64,000 nucleotides of DNA, from positions 12,119,119 through 12,183,118 of the forward strand of contig CM020618.1 in the NCBI GenBank assembly GCA_009829735.1. Direction: 5' to 3'. The position numbers were made by a program, and so were the translations under genes. The notes under the pieces are model-generated. The model searched no databases and was not told where the DNA came from. It was given only the letters and a program-made list of their open reading frames with translations. Below, piece by piece: positions 59,167 through 64,000 of this stretch; position 1 is the first letter of the stretch, and every line of letters begins with the position of its first letter. Origin of the DNA: Pyropia yezoensis. Lineage: Eukaryota; Rhodophyta; Bangiophyceae; Bangiales; Bangiaceae.

Positions 59167-62100
59167 AAGAAGAGCAGAGTAAGAAAAAGAAGTAGCTTCG
59201 GAGCTATAGCGGGTCAAACATGGGACGTGCAAACCGGCCTAGCGTCCACTGCCACTGTCACTTCATTCCTCAGATGCCGACAGACGACCCCAGCACACAG
59301 CACTGCAAAACTTCTTCGTGGCCAGTGTGCAATGTATCTGAGCTCACCGGATGCCCCCCCCGACTTTTCATCGCTCGTGACAACATCTACACTGTTTTTT
59401 TTTCTTCTATGGTACGTTGCAGAAAAAAGATACACGGAGCGTTCTTGTCTCATTCCAACGAGAGCCTTCGGGCCACAGACCTGAGCCAATCAGGTGCCTT
59501 GACGGTTTGCTCCTGTGTAATGCACCCCGCATGAGATAGCTGGAGGGGTCGGGTTGCCACACACGCAGACTTTATCGCATGTCTAAAACTAAGTAAAACG
59601 GCTCAAAGAGAAATCAAGAGTGAAAAGAAGGACACAAGGAACAAGCCAAAGGTGGCCGACGAGGCAGCGCGTCACCAGCGCAGGGAGAAGTGGGGCGCGG
59701 GGCAAGCCAAAGGACGCTGCCGCCCGCAGTTGGACGGCATCGGCTCGGGGGGCGGCCCTCAAGAAGACACGCCCGGTGGCCGGTGGGGCGCGATAGCGGC
59801 GTGCGACCCTCCAGGGGCGCAGCCGGGGACCCCGCCACAAACAAACCGGCCGCGGGCGCCGGCGGCGAGGAGCAGCGCCAGCGGGACAGGGGCGCGGGAG
59901 CCGCGGGCGCGGGCGGCCAGAGCCGCCGGCGCCGCCTGCAGCGGCGCGCAAGCATCCCCGCCGCGGCTCCCGCCAAGGCAGCCAGGAGGCACTGCCGTCA
60001 CCGCCAGGCCACCAGCGGCAGCGGGGAAAAACGGCACGAGCCGGCGCCCGCCACTGCTTGGCTCACAGCACCCGCCAGCAAAACCGGAACCGCAAATCCC
60101 CCGAGCCGGTAAGTGCCCAGTTACCGTGCTTGTCCAGAGGGAAGGGGAAATGAGGTGGTGTGTCCGTTTCGGGAAACCATGCCAGGACGCTCATCAACTG
60201 GAGAGCGAGTACAGCACGTGGGGAGGGCCACGAAAAGGCAGGCGGGGGGGCGGTGTCGCGGCCGGCGTCGACGACGGCAGCATCGTCGGCAGCATCGACG
60301 GCAGCATCGACGGCGGCGGCGACAGCGACAGCCGCCTAACGGCGGCGGCAACGGCGGCAACGACGGCGCCAACGGAGGCGGCAACGGCGGCGGGAACGGC
60401 AACGTCGGCGGCAAGGACAGCGACGGCGACGTGGACGGCAATGGCGGCGACGACGTTGCGTTTGGGGGGGGCGGGGGCGGGGGGGGGGGGGCGGCGCCGG
60501 TGACGGCGACCGCGACGGCGCCGGTGGCGTCGGCTCCTGTGGCTTCGGTCGGCGCGGTGGTCAAGAGTGTGGCGGTGGCGACTGCGCCTGTGCCGGTTCC
60601 CACGGTGGCGACCACCTCGCCTGCCGCGGTGTCCGTGATGACGGCCGCTGCATCCGACGTGGCGGTAGTGGTGACCACGGCCGTAGCGGTAGCGACGTCG
60701 TTCCCGGCGGCGGCCGTCGACGCGGGAGCGGCGGTGACCATCGACGAGGCGGTGGCAACGGCGGCCGCCGCGGCAGCCATCGCGGCGGTCGCAAGAACGG
60801 GCAGGCCACAGGCGGCTGTAGTAACGTGTTTTGGGAAGGGAGGAGGCGGGGACGTTATTTGAGGGGGGGGGGGGTGGGGCCGGCTGGCAGACGGCCGTGT
60901 GCTCGTTTTGGTGGGGGTGAGGCAGGCCAAAGGAAACTGTGGCTACGTATTTTTGGGGTCGGTGGTGCCGACGTTGTGAGGAAGGGGGAGGAGGGCGGCA
61001 GGCGGCCGCGGGGACGGTGCGCACGGGGAGGGTGGGGGGACGGTGGGGCCGCTTGGTGAGGGGGTCGGGCTGGTCGCCGGGGACAGCGACGTCGGTGTTT
61101 TGGCTGGGGGGTGTGGTGGCCGTGGCAGCGCTAGGGGGTGGAGGGGGTGGGTTCCAAAGACTGCCAGCTTCCCATTTTAGGGGGGTAAGGGCAAGGGATG
61201 TTGATGGCCTTCTTCGTTTGGGGCATGCTGGTGACGCATGGCGGCGGGGCTCTTGTTTGGGGGAGGGCGGCTACGGCGATGGCGGGGGGTTTGATAGCTG
61301 AATGGGGGGACGGGGGGAGGGTCCGTCGGCGCCAGGGGAAACGGGCAGGGAAAAGTTCTTGTTTGAATTGGAGTGGAGTGGGTGGCGGCGACAGTACTGG
61401 CGGTGGTGTTAGCCGCCAGCGCCGGCGCCCGCGTCAGCGCCGGCGTTTTTCTCTCCGTTGCGGCGCAGAGGGGCAGGTGCGGTGGCTCCGGGAAGAAGGG
61501 GTATGAGGGACGGGGCGGGTAACTTCTGGTTCAGCCGGAGAGTGAGGAAAGTGGTGTTGCGATGGTGCAGGGCGTCGTGTGGGTCGATTTTGGGGAAGGC
61601 CTTGGGAAGGTCTGCCCGATAGGCCAAACAGCGTCGAGGCACTTCGTGCTCAAAGCACGAAGTGCCTTGATGCGATGTCGCCCGCTGCCAGGTGTCGCAC
61701 CCAGGTCTGCTTTGCCCGTAGGGACAACGCAGGGTTGGACACCGTCCCCCGCGGTGACCAGGGATGCGTCAAGAGACGCGGGGCCTACCCCTTCGGGCAC
61801 CGTCGTGCCAGGGAGGGTAGCCATGTTGGTCTCTTGACAGCCACAGTCCAGTTGCCTGCGTGTCCAAAGATCGCCAGACCACAAGAGAGGGGTTGGGGAG
61901 CCAGGAGTGGGATTCCCGTGAACGGGTGCAAATAATTCCAAAACCACAGAAGAGGACAGAACAGGAACAACCCAACCGCTGCTCCCAAATGTCTCTTCTC
62001 AAACACTCCACTCCCCTGCTGCTCCACCAAATGTGTGGTACAAAACTCGATCCTCTCAGACACGCGTCAGTATCCCTCGGGGGAAAGGGACAGGCAACAC

Positions 62101-62604
62101 AGAAAGGGGATCTACGAGAGTGGTATGCCTTTTGCCTCAGGTGTCCGCTGGCAGAGCCAACAGATACGCACGGTACTGCACACGGGGAAGAGGAAAGCAA
62201 ACGCGCAGTTGTCCTTTTCCCCGAGGGCGCGGGCCAAGGGCGCCTCGCTGTCCCTCTTAACGTGCATCTGGGGGAGCCTCGGCACGATGGCCTGGTAGCC
62301 CCCCCCTATCCACGAGTGGCCCCGACCCGAGTCTAACCTCGTCCGGTCGGGGGCCACTATCACTACTAATTTTATTCTCCCTCACTAATCTCACACTCAA
62401 ACTTTCTCAAATCAAGTCCCTCACAAATATGCAAAAACCCATCAGAAGTCCCTCTCTCGCGTGTGGGTAGCGTAGTCCACCGCATCCCAGTGCCGGGCAC
62501 GGGCCACGGCCGCCAACCATCCCCACACGGCGGGCGTGTCCTGGCACCTGGTGCCCCCTGGTCGCCATCCCGGGTCGGCGCCAAGTCAGGGCCGGGGATG
62601 CTGC
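59167..62604. other. Low-complexity and intergenic DNA
   Basis: No supported gene. Positions 59650-60870 carry (GGC)n, GGCAACGGCGG-like and CAGCATCGACGG repeats that open Ala/Gly/Pro/Arg frames on both strands. A G run lies at 60465-60491. A hairpin at 61637-61667 is listed separately. 61680-62600 shows no recognisable domain. Confidence 0.4.
61637..61667. repeat. Perfect 14-bp inverted repeat
   Basis: The arms AGGCACTTCGTGCT and AGCACGAAGTGCCT flank a CAA loop. The stem extends about seven further bases outward with two mismatches. Confidence 0.8.
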
Positions 62605-63050
62605 AGGCGCCAGCGGGACTACATCGTGAGCTGCAACCACCAAGAGCTTTGGAAGCTGAACAACGCCAACCGGGCGGCGTACTACCCCAAGGTCATCCCG
62701 CAGCAGCATGAAGTCGAGATCCCGGTCGGGCTTGCACCATCGATCATCCTCTTCGGCGGGTACTTCCTGGACGCTCTCACCCAGGCGTTGATCAAGGGCT
62801 TTTTCCACTCGATCCCGTACATGATGTACACTTCCGAGATGTCGGTCTTGGCGGCAAACCACTGGCTTCACGAGGTCTTGGTGTCTAACCGGCTCTGGCT
62901 TCTCTCGGACCTGATGATGGTCTAGATTGTCGAGAAGCTGACCGTCTACCTCTTGTGCGGCCAGGATGTCGAGTACAAGGAACTCTTACAGGCGATGATC
63001 CCGGCGTCAACTCCCAGTGCGCGACCGGACATTCTTGAGCTCGATCGCCG
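62605..63050 (+). pseudogene. Unknown coding-like fragment with an in-frame TAG
   Basis: The frame contains DYIVSCNHQELWKLNNANRA, then IPVGLAPSIILFGGYFLDAL and IPYMMYTSEMSVLAANHWLH. It stops at TAG 62923-62925, and the same frame then continues protein-like as IVEKLTVYLLCGQDVEYKEL. This suggests one nonsense change in a decayed gene. No family is recognised. It overlaps antisense the end of the hAT-like frame, so one of the two may be spurious. Confidence 0.25.
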
Positions 63051-64000
63051 ACCAGAACGGTCCGCGTTGGGATGGCTCGGGTTGGGTGCAGGTAGTCTAC
63101 GAGACTTCTCCAGCCAAAGAGCAGCTGGCAATGCCGCTGCCGGCGTGGCCGCAGCAGGGAGGTCTTCCTGCGCCGGCGGCCTTGGACCTGCTGCCATCTC
63201 GTCCGCCGGTACAAGGGTCGGGGTGGGCTGCGGCGGTTGGTCGTCCGCGTGCAAGGCCCACCAGCTAGGCGGGGTCGAAAACTGGGCACATTCAGACGCT
63301 GTGCGCCTCCCAAGGAATGGGAAACTCCCCGATATCGCCTGCGTAACCTGCGTCACAACGACGGCCTGCTCAGTTTCCGGAGAAGAGCGGATGAGCCTTT
63401 TTGCAGCCGCCAGGCACAACACCGCGTCCGTGCTCGTGAACGGCTTCACGACAAACGCACGGGAAACCTCGTGGAAAGGTAGAAAACGCGGGTCGAGGTA
63501 GAATGCGAGCATGTGCGCGTGGGAGAAGACAGTGCTGTACCGAGACTTGAGGAGATCGAGGACGCTCTCCCTCGTGGTGCGCGCCTCAGCCGATGGCAGC
63601 AAGGATGCCTCTAGGCAGAGGACCGAGGCGTGAACGCCGGAGAGCGGCGTTGTGTCCGCCTGTAGGTAATCGGTAATGGCCGCGACACAGCGCAACACCG
63701 GCTGCCACATTCCCACGTTGTCCCAGTTCTTGGGCTCCATGACTGCGTCGAACAGCGACAGGGGAAATCCATGTCGATGTTTTCTGCTTGGCTTTGAACA
63801 GTACCTTCGAGATGGCGCCCCGATTCAAAGGGATGGTCCCCAAGAGCGCAGCCGACCCCGTCCAGCGTGTCGGGGAGAAGAGTTTGATGGTAGGCGTTTT
63901 CCCTGTTTCGAGAGCCTGCTGCCGCCGGAGATGCTCGTGTGGAAGGCGCTGGCTTCCAAAGAACTTGGCCAGCGCCGTACAAAACGACAGTACCTGGCAC
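62946..64000 (-). pseudogene. hAT-like transposase, frameshifted, 5' end outside the window
   Basis: The first visible frame (64000 to about 63780) reads TALAKFFGSQRLPHEHLRRQ and IKLFSPTRWTGSAALLGTIP; TRW is typical of the hAT catalytic region. Near 63765-63790 the frame changes and continues LFDAVMEPKNWDNVGMWQPV, then ADTTPLSGVHASVLCLEASL, MLAFYLDPRFLPF (the A-x-x-LDPR motif) and PPSWWALHAD. The later part turns Pro/Ala-rich, and no clear dimerisation motif with S-x-x-ER-x-FS was found. hAT transposases move DNA elements by cut and paste. This copy is probably dead, or the break is a sequencing error or intron. Confidence 0.55.

Noticed and set aside
59652-60930. Ala/Val/Pro-rich frames on both strands
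   Set aside because: They arise from GGC/GCC and CAGCATCGACGG repeats; neither strand is favoured.

Overview
The window looks like GC-rich nuclear DNA of a eukaryote. It holds no rRNA, tRNA or bacterial operon that I can see. It is dominated by LTR retrotransposons with chromodomains, remnants of DNA transposons, and (GCC)n, (GGC)n and poly-C/poly-G low-complexity DNA. A bangiophyte red alga (Porphyra/Pyropia type) is my best guess. The genome character fits, and the copia element has a GalEa-like protease region, a lineage reported from Porphyra yezoensis. Another GC-rich protist or alga is possible. Two N runs are each exactly 500 bases (6772-7271 and 26529-27028). They look like scaffold joins of fixed size, so the window is three contigs whose adjacency is not proven by sequence.

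Contig 1 (1-6771) is extreme GC microsatellite DNA. On the minus strand it appears to carry one long Ala/Pro/Gly-rich repetitive gene (about 6478 down to 1127) whose frame is broken at poly-C/poly-G tracts.

Contig 2 (7272-26528) is quite different, with normal complexity. It carries a RING-like protein, a disrupted Ala/Lys-rich nuclear-type protein and a KDZ-transposase-like protein on the plus strand. On the minus strand it carries a SET-domain protein, an unknown small protein, a Cys-rich frame, a Ulp1 (C48) SUMO-protease-like gene and a Cys-rich fragment that runs into the gap. A dyad of the form TTCGGC-(11-14 nt)-GCCGA(A/T) recurs in its intergenic stretches. Together these suggest a large compound DNA transposon or transposon-derived island with chromatin and SUMO functions.

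Contig 3 (27029-64000) holds a three-level nest of LTR retrotransposons, each level with its own LTR pair and 5-bp target duplication. A Ty1/copia element (29996-54346, TSD GGCGG) sits in a GGTACC-containing minisatellite. It is interrupted by a Ty3/gypsy chromovirus (30380-48453, TSD GGGCT), which is itself interrupted by a second gypsy element in opposite orientation (37085-44409, TSD CTCAG). The last insertion separates the chromodomain from the rest of the outer Pol. The outer gypsy carries a 788-codon antisense ORF downstream of pol. The inner gypsy has a leader-region frame with two C2H2 fingers, a candidate -1 slippery site between gag and pol, and an in-frame stop just before its chromodomain. 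Right of the nest the minisatellite continues and then inverts (palindrome centre near 55740). The last 6 kb holds decayed DNA-transposon pieces, including a frameshifted hAT-like transposase that runs off the window end.
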